Assembly: GCF_001712755.1 (NCBI RefSeq)
Contig: NZ_MDKC01000032.1
Location: forward strand, 62,001 to 126,000
DNA: 64,000 nucleotides
Reading direction: 5' to 3'
Source of the DNA: Gottfriedia luciferensis
GTDB taxonomy: Bacteria > Bacillota > Bacilli > Bacillales > Bacillaceae_G
Under the pieces are notes generated by a model. That model worked only from the letters and a program-made list of their open reading frames with translations, ran no database searches and was not told the origin of the DNA. The translations under genes and the position numbers were made by a program. How positions within the stretch are numbered: the first letter of the stretch is position 1; the number at the start of each line of letters is the position of its first letter. Positions 54,076-62,414 of this stretch are shown here, in pieces.

Positions 54076-54498
54076 TTATTTTATTCTTTTTGCAAGCGGA
54101 TGATTGTCACTGAATTGTATTAAGTCCCATAGATTTCCGTATAAATCCTTAAATACTGCAACCGTTCCATAATCTTGTACTTTCGGTTCTCTTACAAACT
54201 CAATTCCTTTTGATTTCATTTCCTCATAATCTCTCCAGAAATCATCTGTTCCTAAAAATAAAAAAACTCTCCCACCAGCTTGATTGCCAACGAATGGCTC
54301 TTGCTCTTGTTTTGATGCCTTTGCAAGTAGAATAGTCGTTCCTGATGAACCAGGTGGACTTACAACTACCCATCTCTTATCTTGTTCAGGCTGATATGTA
54401 TCTTCAATTAAATTAAAATGAAGTTTTTTCGTATAAAACTCAATAGCCTCATCATACTCTTTTACGACTAATGCAATATGCACGATTGACTGGATCAT
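54076..54498 (-). CDS. VOC family (glyoxalase-like) protein
   Basis: 140 residues, two beta-alpha-beta-beta-beta modules. SIVHIALVVKEYDEAIEFYT carries the first metal His; GTVAVFKDLYGNLWDLIQF closes the second module. Single-domain VOC proteins include glyoxalases, dioxygenases and antibiotic-binding proteins; this one cannot be told apart. Monocistronic. Confidence 0.92.
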   Translation of the reverse strand: MIQSIVHIALVVKEYDEAIEFYTKKLHFNLIEDTYQPEQDKRWVVVSPPGSSGTTILLAKASKQEQEPFVGNQAGGRVFLFLGTDDFWRDYEEMKSKGIEFVREPKVQDYGTVAVFKDLYGNLWDLIQFSDNHPLAKRIK

Positions 54499-54596
54499 CT
54501 TCTTATCTCCTAACCTGTTTTCTAATAAAAATACTACTAGTTAATCTAAATTTCAATCTAATAAACTTCATACTTCAATAATCATCTATTTAGCAT

Positions 54597-54622
54597 AATA
54601 AAAAGACTGCCGAAACAGCCTT
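54597..54622 (-). terminator. Terminator of the 54627 gene
   Basis: On the minus strand AAGGCTG, loop TTTCGG, CAGTCTTTTTATT; it starts five bases after the stop. Confidence 0.75.
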
Positions 54623-54626
54623 CGAA

Positions 54627-55097
54627 TTAATCATTTAATTTTGAAGCAAAAATTGGAATGATTATGATAGTAATAAATATTAATGCCAAAACGATTAATG
54701 AATTTTTCCATCTAAAATCATTTTCTCCATCATTTTTGTGTTCTTTTATGAATTCATCATATATTTTCGATGAAACAAATTTTCCAGGATCTAATATTTC
54801 TCCTGTTTTTTCATCCAGTAAATACGTATCATAATTCGCTGTTTTAAAGAAACGATCTCTTACAGTATCGTATTTTGCAGCAATAGCCACTACATTTTCG
54901 TTTGTGTTTTTTTCCTTATTTGTTAAACTAAATTCTTTTTGTTCGACAATCACAGTTGATTTCTTAACATAATAATTAACTTCCTTACGATTATTCTTAT
55001 CTATTTGATCTAAATAGCGCGATGTTGCATTTGAGATTGAGACATTCGATAAAAACAACAAAAAGAAACAGAAGATGCAAAATGCAACTCTTTTCAT
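54627..55097 (-). CDS. Exported or membrane-anchored hypothetical protein, 156 aa
   Basis: Signal peptide about 1-24 (ISNA-TS cleavage), a 100-residue extracytoplasmic domain (VNYYVKKSTVIVEQKEFSLT, NYDTYLLDEKTGEILDPGKF) and a C-terminal span 131-150. This recalls small cell-surface proteins of Bacilli, none named. Monocistronic with its own terminator. Confidence 0.7.
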   Translation of the reverse strand: MKRVAFCIFCFFLLFLSNVSISNATSRYLDQIDKNNRKEVNYYVKKSTVIVEQKEFSLTNKEKNTNENVVAIAAKYDTVRDRFFKTANYDTYLLDEKTGEILDPGKFVSSKIYDEFIKEHKNDGENDFRWKNSLIVLALIFITIIIIPIFASKLND

Positions 55098-55198
55098 TTA
55101 TATCCCCCCACTTCTATTCAAATCTACTAAATTATATTCACTAGATTTTTAAATAGTCCTAGAGAGTATTTCTCATCTACCTCTTTAATGTGGAGTAG

Positions 55199-55735
55199 TT
55201 AATTTTTTGCTAAAGTATCCCTTTTGAGATCATTTTCTATAAAAGTTAAAAATCGATGGTTCCACATTTTTTCATAAAAATCAATTGTTTCTTTTGCAGA
55301 CATAAATGGATTATTTAATGTAGAAGTTGCTCCGTTTACCATGAAGTTTTCGTAACCCAATCCATGCGCAAATTTAATTGTAGCATCCATACAGTATTCA
55401 GTTTGAGCACCGCAAAATTCTATTTTTTGTACAGCTAATTGATCTAAAAGATTTTTTAAGTTTGTTTTAAAAAAAGAATTTGCATGTATTTTATTGATGA
55501 AAAAATCTTGTTCTCGAACATCTAGATTAGCATTAATAGCCCAAAGTTCTTCTCCATGTACTAATTCTTCATCACAATGCTGAACAAAAATAATTGGTTT
55601 ACTTAATTCTCTATATAATGAGATTCTTTTATTTACTTTACTAATTAAATTTTGCAATTCAAATAAATGCTCACCGCTGTAACATACACCATTTTGTAAA
55701 TCGATCACGATTAAAACATCTGCACAATTATCCAT
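55199..55735 (-). CDS. Isochorismatase-like cysteine hydrolase
   Basis: 178 residues. Catalytic triad visible: D12 in VLIVIDLQNGV, K82 in FINKIHANSF, and Cys in GAQTEYCMDAT (about 113). Conserved cis-peptide region before the Cys. The family splits amides and N-carbamoyl compounds (nicotinamidase, isochorismatase, peroxyureidoacrylate hydrolase). No NAD or siderophore genes nearby, so substrate open. 43 bases downstream of the next acetyltransferase start region; transcribed leftwards with it possibly. Confidence 0.92.
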   Translation of the reverse strand: MDNCADVLIVIDLQNGVCYSGEHLFELQNLISKVNKRISLYRELSKPIIFVQHCDEELVHGEELWAINANLDVREQDFFINKIHANSFFKTNLKNLLDQLAVQKIEFCGAQTEYCMDATIKFAHGLGYENFMVNGATSTLNNPFMSAKETIDFYEKMWNHRFLTFIENDLKRDTLAKN

Positions 55736-55778
55736 TTTATCTACCTCATTTATATTTTTATTAAGTTTATAATTTCAT

Positions 55779-56321
55779 TTAATTTTCTATACTTTTAATA
55801 ATTTTCGCAGGGTTACCGGCCACTACACTATTAGAAGGTACATCTTTCGTAACGACAGAACCTGCAGCTACAATTGAGTTATCTCCAATCGTAATGCCTG
55901 GTAAAATAGTACAACTCCCTCCAATCCACACATTGTCTCCAATATGGATTGGAATCGCATACCCGCTCTTATTTCGATCCTTTGGTTGAATCGAATGGCC
56001 AGCTGTATAGATTCCTACATTCGGACCAATCATACAGTTATTTCCTATTTTCACTTCTGCCATATCTAAGATTGTACAATTATAACCTGCATAGAAATGA
56101 TCTCCCACATGAATGTTATCCCCTAAATCACAATGAAAATTATGCTCAATACTTGGATTTTCCCCTACTGTACCAAACAGCTCTTTCAATATTTCTTCTT
56201 TTCTTTCGAACGATTCCACATTTATATTATTAAACTCTTGAACAAGCTTATGGGCACGTATATTTTTCATTTTTAATTCTTCTGTACCACGCTTATAATA
56301 AATTTTCTCTTTATCTTCCAT
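55779..56321 (-). CDS. Sugar O-acetyltransferase, LacA/Maa type
   Basis: 180 residues. N-terminal Mac domain (MEDKEKIYYKRGTEELKMKN, AHKLVQEFNNIN), then left-handed beta-helix hexapeptide repeats: GDNIHVGDHFYAGYNCTILD, IGPNVGIYTAGHSIQP with the catalytic His, IGDNVWIGGSCTILPGITIG, VVAGNPAKIIK end. Transfers acetyl from acetyl-CoA to maltose, glucose or similar sugars. TTAGGAG upstream of the ATG. Confidence 0.94.
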   Translation of the reverse strand: MEDKEKIYYKRGTEELKMKNIRAHKLVQEFNNINVESFERKEEILKELFGTVGENPSIEHNFHCDLGDNIHVGDHFYAGYNCTILDMAEVKIGNNCMIGPNVGIYTAGHSIQPKDRNKSGYAIPIHIGDNVWIGGSCTILPGITIGDNSIVAAGSVVTKDVPSNSVVAGNPAKIIKSIEN

Positions 56322-56440
56322 GTTAAGACTCCTAACTTATATGTAGTTATTTTATAAATCACTTCGATCAATAATCTACTAAACCTTCTTTTACAGCCAA
56401 AATCATTCATCCAACTATTTGTTTTATAGTGATTTCATTA

Positions 56441-57214
56441 TTATTTCCTTCCACTCAAAATCACTGCATTTCCTAATACTTTTTTGTTCAATAAAATTTT
56501 TGGCAATTTCATTTCTTTATCAAGTTTAGATCTGTTCAATTCAGATACACCATATTTCTTTAAATCGTTTAAGAGCTGCTCCTTTTCATCTCCAAATATT
56601 TTTTCATCCATAAATAAATCTAAAAAGACGAATTCCCCTCCAGGTTTTAACACTCTTAATGCCTCTTTTATTACATCAGTTTTATTGCTTCGATCTTTTA
56701 CTTCATGGAAAGTAAGACAGCTTACAATGACATCAAATTCATTCTCATTAAAAGGGAGTTCTGAAGCACTTGCTTTCACAAAATGAATCTGATGAGAAAC
56801 ACCTTCTATTTCTGCATTTTGCTGGCATTGTGCTTTTGAATACTCCCAATTTCCCCCCCAATAGTCAATTCCAGTTAATACTGATGTAGGAAAAGCCTTT
56901 GCGAGTTTAATGATCAGCGAACCGCTGCCCGTACCAATATCTAAAAGTGTTCCGTCTCCATCCCACTTTACTTTGGACACAATTAAGTCATGAATTTTTG
57001 ACTGATAATTCCCTCCAATGGATGCGAATTGGTATATAGAATAAGAAAGTATAAGTGTTATATATAGAAATGGCACAGCTAAAATTCCTGATAGAATTCG
57101 TACATATGTATTAACAGGTAATATTGTTACAGAAAGAAAGATGAGTGAAATCACTAGAAATATAAGCAGTTTATAGATACGAATCCAAGTTTTATATTTA
57201 GTTTTTAATTGCAA
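56441..57214 (-). CDS. Membrane-anchored class I SAM-dependent methyltransferase
   Basis: 257 residues from a TTG at 57214. Two N-terminal spans (about 12-32, 36-58) followed by a Rossmann methyltransferase: LLDIGTGSGSLIIKLAKAFP (motif I), VLTGIDYWGGNW, FDVIVSCLTFHEVKD and LRVLKPGGEFVFLDLF. Methyltransf_11/25-type domain acting on a small or lipid substrate near the membrane; substrate unknown. Monocistronic. Confidence 0.9.
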   Translation of the reverse strand: MQLKTKYKTWIRIYKLLIFLVISLIFLSVTILPVNTYVRILSGILAVPFLYITLILSYSIYQFASIGGNYQSKIHDLIVSKVKWDGDGTLLDIGTGSGSLIIKLAKAFPTSVLTGIDYWGGNWEYSKAQCQQNAEIEGVSHQIHFVKASASELPFNENEFDVIVSCLTFHEVKDRSNKTDVIKEALRVLKPGGEFVFLDLFMDEKIFGDEKEQLLNDLKKYGVSELNRSKLDKEMKLPKILLNKKVLGNAVILSGRK

Positions 57215-57325
57215 GATATCACAAACCTTTTAGTTTTTAGTTAAATTATACCTTTTCAAAAAAGTCACGTTAATTCTTTTTTAAGCCAAATACTAAAATA
57301 ATTAATTAAATGTTTAGTCTAACAA

Positions 57326-57366
57326 AACAAACCTCTAATGCTATAACAATGCAATAGAGGTTTGTT
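57326..57366 (-). terminator. Terminator of the FAD protein gene
   Basis: AACAAACCTCTA (57326-57337) pairs perfectly with TAGAGGTTTGTT (57355-57366), ten bases after the stop. Confidence 0.85.
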
Positions 57367-57376
57367 AAATAAAGTA

Positions 57377-58831
57377 TTAAATAGTAACTAATTCTTTTTC
57401 TTTACTTCCGATTTTTGTAATGATATCACGCGCAATCCATACACCACAAGCACTTGCTTGAGCTAAGCCACGAGTAACTCCTGCTCCATCTCCACCTAGA
57501 TATAATCCAGAGATTTCACTTTCAAAGTGTACATTTAGCTTTGGTCGTGCTGAGTAGAATTTTGCTTCTACGCCGTAGAAAAGTGTATGTTCTGCAGCGA
57601 TACCTGGAGTTACATGATTTAATGCTTCTACCATTTCAATTAAACTTTTCATTGTATTATATGGTAAAACTAATCCTAAATCTCCTGGTACTGCTTCTTT
57701 TAAAGTTGGTTCTAAAAAGCCTTCTTTAATACGCTTTTCAGTTGAACGGCGACCTTTTAAAATATCTCCGTATTTTTGTACGATTACTCCACCGTGTGAA
57801 AGCATGTTTGCAAGGCGTGAAACCTCGTGCGCATATTCATTTGGTTTATCAAATGGTTCTGCGAATTGATGCGATACTAATAAGGCAAAGTTTGTATTTG
57901 GACTACCTAGTTTAGGGTCTTTATAAGCGTGACCATTAGCAGTCATAATTCCTGAATGATTTTCAACTACTACGTGTCCAGATGGATTACTACAGAATGT
58001 TCTGACTTTTGTACCCACGCTAGTATTAAAGACGAATTTACCTTCGTATAAGTGCTTGTTAATCTCTTCCATTACTACGTTTGAAGTCTCAACACGAACA
58101 CCAATATCAACTTGATTTGTTGACATTTTTAAACGACGTTTTTTCATAACATCAGTTAGCCATTTTGAGCCATCACGACCAGGCACAATTACAACTTTCT
58201 TAGCATGTAATTCTTCACCTTTTTTTAATTTAATTCCCTTTATGATATGAGTACCTTCAACCTTTTCAGTTATTAAGTCCTCTACTTCAGTTTTATACTT
58301 CATATCGATTTTCGTTTTTAAATACTCGTAAATGCTTTTTAGAATTTCTAAATTTTGCTCAGTTCCTAAATGACGAACTTGTGCGCGTAATAATTTAAGT
58401 CCAGCTGCGTAACCACGACGTTCAATATCTCTAACTTCTTCTGTTAAGGGATCAGTAATCGATTCAGTCGCACCATGTTCTAAATTAATTTCATCAACGT
58501 ATTTGATTAATTCAACTACTTGTGAATCTGATAAGTAATCTGTCATCCATCCACCAAATTCGCTTGTAATATTAAATTTTCCATCTGAATATGCTCCAGC
58601 ACCACCAAAACCATTTGTAATTGAGCAAGCTGGTAAGCAACCTGAAAATTCTTTTTTACCTGCAGCAGGCGGACATTTTTCAATTTTCTTTTGTAAAATC
58701 GGGCAATGTCTTGCGAATATATCATGTCCTTTATCAACAAGTAGTACTTTAGCATTAGGCATTTTTAAAGTTAATTCATAACAAGTAAATATTCCAGCAG
58801 GTCCTGCTCCAACAACGATAACATCATACAT
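57377..58831 (-). CDS. FAD-dependent dehydrogenase of the COG2509 type
   Basis: 484 residues. N-terminal dinucleotide fold VIVVGAGPAGIFTCYEL, C-terminal GLYLGGDGAGVTRGLAQAS for FAD. Cys-rich stretch FARHCPILQKKIEKCPPAAG with CLPACSITNG near the N-terminus could bind an Fe-S cluster. Full-length match in style to the uncharacterised FAD-dependent dehydrogenases of Bacilli. Reaction unknown. Monocistronic. Confidence 0.9.
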   Translation of the reverse strand: MYDVIVVGAGPAGIFTCYELTLKMPNAKVLLVDKGHDIFARHCPILQKKIEKCPPAAGKKEFSGCLPACSITNGFGGAGAYSDGKFNITSEFGGWMTDYLSDSQVVELIKYVDEINLEHGATESITDPLTEEVRDIERRGYAAGLKLLRAQVRHLGTEQNLEILKSIYEYLKTKIDMKYKTEVEDLITEKVEGTHIIKGIKLKKGEELHAKKVVIVPGRDGSKWLTDVMKKRRLKMSTNQVDIGVRVETSNVVMEEINKHLYEGKFVFNTSVGTKVRTFCSNPSGHVVVENHSGIMTANGHAYKDPKLGSPNTNFALLVSHQFAEPFDKPNEYAHEVSRLANMLSHGGVIVQKYGDILKGRRSTEKRIKEGFLEPTLKEAVPGDLGLVLPYNTMKSLIEMVEALNHVTPGIAAEHTLFYGVEAKFYSARPKLNVHFESEISGLYLGGDGAGVTRGLAQASACGVWIARDIITKIGSKEKELVTI

Positions 58832-59203
58832 CTATATATACCTCCAAATAAGGTTTAATTTATATCATTTGATCAACCTAAAATAGAATACCATCAATAT
58901 GAATGCGTTTCAAGCAAAAACACGAACATTTTTTGTATTATTTTTAAAAAATATTCGTTTATAAACATAGTGAAACCTTTTCATTACAATTAACCATATG
59001 TCAATTAGCTTTTTTTATCCAATTTTAGACAATTCAAACTTGAATATTAATTAATTAGACATCAGATTATTTAGTTGATTCCATCCTAATTTAACGAAAA
59101 GTTAATTATTGTAATACGAAAATATCCTATTAGATAGAATCACAATCACACTAAGTTGAATAGTTATATAAATAACAGATATTTTATATTGGAGATGGAA
59201 AAG

Positions 59204-59626
59204 ATGCTAGAAGAAAATATCAAGGAAAAGGAAGGGAAAGACCAAAATCAAATAACTACTATAGAAGATGACGGTTTACAAGCAAGTCTTGAAAAACAAA
59301 TTGTTGCTGCATCGTGGGTTAAGGCAGTTGCACAATTATATGAAACGATTACATTATCAAAATTATATTCAATTGACAAAGATTCAATCTTTCAAGGGAA
59401 AAGAGATATCATATCAGGCATGTGGATTGGCACAGCTGGTCAGTTATCCGTTGCTTTTTACGTTTCTAAGCAATTGTTCACTTCAGATAAGAAAAATTTA
59501 CTTGAATTACAAAGAAAAATCGTGCTTTCTGATTCAATTCAATTAGTTGGAAACGCTTTGGCACTTATAGGTGCAGCTGAGGTAATTCAAGAGGAAATTG
59601 GTGACGGGGAAATATTCATTTCATAG
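59204..59626 (+). CDS. Hypothetical protein, 140 aa
   Basis: Start at ATG 59204 (GGAG nine bases upstream) rather than 59156. Acidic N-terminus (EENIKEKEGKDQNQITTIED), then mostly hydrophobic small-residue helices (VAASWVKAVAQLYETITLSK, GMWIGTAGQLSVAFYVSKQL, LVGNALALIGAAEVIQEEIG). Lacks a signal peptide. Unrecognised; amphipathic helical protein, perhaps membrane-associated. Monocistronic between convergent and divergent metabolic genes. Confidence 0.65.
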   Translation: MLEENIKEKEGKDQNQITTIEDDGLQASLEKQIVAASWVKAVAQLYETITLSKLYSIDKDSIFQGKRDIISGMWIGTAGQLSVAFYVSKQLFTSDKKNLLELQRKIVLSDSIQLVGNALALIGAAEVIQEEIGDGEIFIS

Positions 59627-59713
59627 TCAACTAAAAATCTTTATATTACTTAAAAAGTTTACATCTAATTTACGCATCATCAATAGCGCAAAATTAAAAA
59701 ATATAAAATAAAT

Positions 59714-59743
59714 AAATCCCACAGAAATTCCATTGTGGGATTT
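59714..59743. terminator. Terminator between convergent genes
   Basis: AAATCCCACA (59714-59723) pairs with TGTGGGATTT (59734-59743), T-run after; serves 59204-59626 and perhaps metC. Confidence 0.8.
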
Positions 59744-59808
59744 TTAATATAGAGTTTAATTTGTTCGTGTTTCTAAGACAGATTCTCTTTTTTAATTATC
59801 CGGTTTCC

Positions 59809-60984
59809 CTATTCCTGCACTTCTTGTTTTTCTCTTACCCCTGCATTTAATGCTTTTTTAAAGCTTGCAATCAAGTCTTCAATATCTTCTAAACCAACTG
59901 ACACTCTTATTAATGTATCTTTTACGCCTAATCTTTCACGAACATCGAGCGGTATTGCAGCATGGGACATCTTCACAGGATATGAAACAATTGTCTCAAC
60001 TCCACCTAATGAAACGGCAACTGCAACGTTTTCGACTGATTGTAGGAAACTTGTCGTTTGTTCAATCGTTTTTAGTGTAAATGAAAGGACTGCTCCTCCT
60101 CCAGTAGCCTGCTCAAAATGTATATCGTGACCAGGGTGATCTTTTAGTCCTGGGTAATAAACATCCTCAACTTCTTCTTGTTCTAAAAGCCAATTTGCTA
60201 ATTTTGATGCAGTTTGTTCATATGCATCCATACGAACTTTTAATGTCTTTAATCCTCTTAATGTTAACCAACAGTCTTGTGGACCTAAAATTGCCCCGAA
60301 TGAATTTTGGATTGTGTATAAATCATTTGCAAGTTCTTCCGAATTTACGACCGCTAGCCCTCCGATTACGTCGCTATGGCCTGCAATAAATTTTGTTGCA
60401 CTATGAACGACAATATCAGCTCCTAAATCTAAAGGTCTTTGTAAATATGGTGATAAAAAACTATTATCTACAATGACAAGGATGTCATTTTCTTTTGCTA
60501 TCTTGATTGCACTACTCAAATCAGTAATTTTCAAAAGAGGATTAGACGGTGTTTCTAAATAAAGTCCTTTTGTATTTGGCTTTATTCCGGCTTTAATCTC
60601 TTGTAAATTAGAAGCGTCTACAAATGTAAAATCGATTCCGAAACGATTTAATACTTTAGTCGCGATTCTAAATGTTCCTCCATATACATCTTCACAAATG
60701 ACAATATGATCTCCAGCTGAGAACAAAGACAATACAGATGAGATTGCAGCCATCCCTGATGAAAATGCAAAACCGCGAACACCATTTTCTAACTTTGCAA
60801 TTGTATTTTCTAATGCTTCTCTTGTTGGGTTTCCACTTCTTGCATAGTCGTACTTACCAAAATTCTCTATATCAAATTGATGAAATGTTGAAGTTTGATA
60901 AATCGGAATACTTAATGCGCCTGTTGCCTGATCTATTTCATTTCCATTATGAATTAATTTCGTTCCAAATTGCATCCTCATCAC
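59809..60984 (-). CDS. metC: Cystathionine beta-lyase
   Basis: 391 residues, Cys/Met metabolism PLP family. YARSGNPTREALE, SGMAAISSVLSLF, ETPSNPLLKITDL and HSATKFIAGHSDVIGG (Schiff-base Lys) are in place. Overlaps the upstream metI by four bases, the B. subtilis metI-metC (yjcI-yjcJ) arrangement, giving the beta-lyase call over gamma-synthase. Makes homocysteine from cystathionine. Under the S-box at 62172-62335. Confidence 0.93.
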   Translation of the reverse strand: MMRMQFGTKLIHNGNEIDQATGALSIPIYQTSTFHQFDIENFGKYDYARSGNPTREALENTIAKLENGVRGFAFSSGMAAISSVLSLFSAGDHIVICEDVYGGTFRIATKVLNRFGIDFTFVDASNLQEIKAGIKPNTKGLYLETPSNPLLKITDLSSAIKIAKENDILVIVDNSFLSPYLQRPLDLGADIVVHSATKFIAGHSDVIGGLAVVNSEELANDLYTIQNSFGAILGPQDCWLTLRGLKTLKVRMDAYEQTASKLANWLLEQEEVEDVYYPGLKDHPGHDIHFEQATGGGAVLSFTLKTIEQTTSFLQSVENVAVAVSLGGVETIVSYPVKMSHAAIPLDVRERLGVKDTLIRVSVGLEDIEDLIASFKKALNAGVREKQEVQE

Positions 60985-62150
60985 CCCAATGCATTTTCTA
61001 AGTCATTTAATAAATCATCAATATGTTCAATACCAACAGATAAACGAAGTGTATGGTCATCTAGACCAAGCTTTCTTTTAAATTCCTCTGGCATTTCTGA
61101 ATGAGTTTGCGTATGTGGGTACGTAATTAATGATTCAACTCCACCTAAGCTTTCTGCGAATGTAATAACTTTTACACTTCCTAATACTTGTTCAACCAAA
61201 CTTAAATCTTTCACTTTAAATGAAATCATTGCACCAAATCCAGTTGCTTGTTCTTTAATAATTGAATACCCTTTATGCGTTGGTAACCCTACATAAAACA
61301 CTTCAGTAACATTCGGATGATTTTCTAAAAATTTCGCAAGTACAATTGCATTTTTTTGACTGTATTCCATACGTAAATGTAATGTTTTAATTCCTCTTAA
61401 GATCAACCAAGAGTCAAATGGAGCTAATGTTGCTCCTGTTGATTTTTGATAATAACGAATTCGTTCATTCGTATATTCAGAATTTGTTACGACAAAACCA
61501 GCAAGTGTATCATTATGGCCACCTAAATATTTTGTTCCACTATGAACAACAACATCTGCACCTAATTCAATTGGTCTAAAGAAATAAGGTGTTAAAAATG
61601 TATTATCAACGATCACAATTATATCTCGTTCTTTTGCAAGCTCAACTACTCTTTTTAAATCAGTTACTTTCATCATTGGATTTGATGGTGTTTCAATAAA
61701 AATTCCTTTTGTGTTCGGTTTAAGTGCATCAAGAATATTTTCAATTTCAGTCGTATCTACAAAATTATGCTCAAGTCCATATGGCGAATAAATTTCTTCG
61801 AATAAACGATATGTACCACCGTATAAATCATCTGAAACAATTAGGTGGTCACCTTTTTTAAATAAGCTTAATACTGCAGTAACGGCTGCATTTCCTGTTG
61901 AAAATGCAACACCATAATTTGCACTTTCTAATTTTGCAACAGTATTTTCAACTTCTTCACGAGTTGGATTTTGTAATCTTGCATAATCATATCCAGTCGA
62001 TTGATGAAGACCTGCATGCTTAAAAGTAGCAGATTGATAAATTGGATAACTAATCGCACCAGTTAATGGATCATAACCTTTGCTTCCATGAACAGCTACC
62101 GTTTCAATTGATTTTTTATTCGTGTTTAAAGCCTCTTTTGTGTTAGTCAT
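60981..62150 (-). CDS. metI: Cystathionine gamma-synthase / O-acetylhomoserine thiolyase
   Basis: 389 residues. YDYARLQNPTREEVENTVA, STGNAAVTAVLSLF, ETPSNPMMKVTDL and HSGTKYLGGHNDTLAG with the PLP Lys. Paralogue of the next protein throughout. Joins cysteine to an O-acylhomoserine. First gene behind the SAM riboswitch; the 4-bp overlap with metC couples their translation. Confidence 0.94.
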   Translation of the reverse strand: MTNTKEALNTNKKSIETVAVHGSKGYDPLTGAISYPIYQSATFKHAGLHQSTGYDYARLQNPTREEVENTVAKLESANYGVAFSTGNAAVTAVLSLFKKGDHLIVSDDLYGGTYRLFEEIYSPYGLEHNFVDTTEIENILDALKPNTKGIFIETPSNPMMKVTDLKRVVELAKERDIIVIVDNTFLTPYFFRPIELGADVVVHSGTKYLGGHNDTLAGFVVTNSEYTNERIRYYQKSTGATLAPFDSWLILRGIKTLHLRMEYSQKNAIVLAKFLENHPNVTEVFYVGLPTHKGYSIIKEQATGFGAMISFKVKDLSLVEQVLGSVKVITFAESLGGVESLITYPHTQTHSEMPEEFKRKLGLDDHTLRLSVGIEHIDDLLNDLENALG

Positions 62151-62171
62151 TATAAATCCCCCATTTTAGTC

Positions 62172-62335
62172 AAATAAAAAACCACTTCCTAAAAAATAAG
62201 AAGTGGTTATGTCCGCAAAATATACATATCGCTCTTATCTTCCAGGTTTTTCACCTGCAGGATTTAGCACTTTCTAGTTTTTACTAGAGTTGCCGGGTTT
62301 CGTCGGGCCAGTCCCTCCACCGCTCTTGATAAGAT
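62172..62335 (-). promoter_or_regulatory. SAM-I riboswitch (S-box) with terminator
   Basis: Minus-strand aptamer 62234-62333: P1 CTTATC/GATAAG, the S-box core AGAGCGGTGGAGGGACTGGC and CCGACGAAACCCGGCAAC, and GTGCTAAATCCTGCAGG. Expression platform: AACCACTTC/GAAGTGGTT plus TTTTTTA (62172-62208). High SAM favours the terminator and turns off metI-metC. Confidence 0.96.
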
Positions 62336-62414
62336 TATTTAATTATATTGATAAGTATATTAAAAACTCTGATAATTATCAATTGTTTTTTTTGAATTAT
62401 TTAATTATTAACTC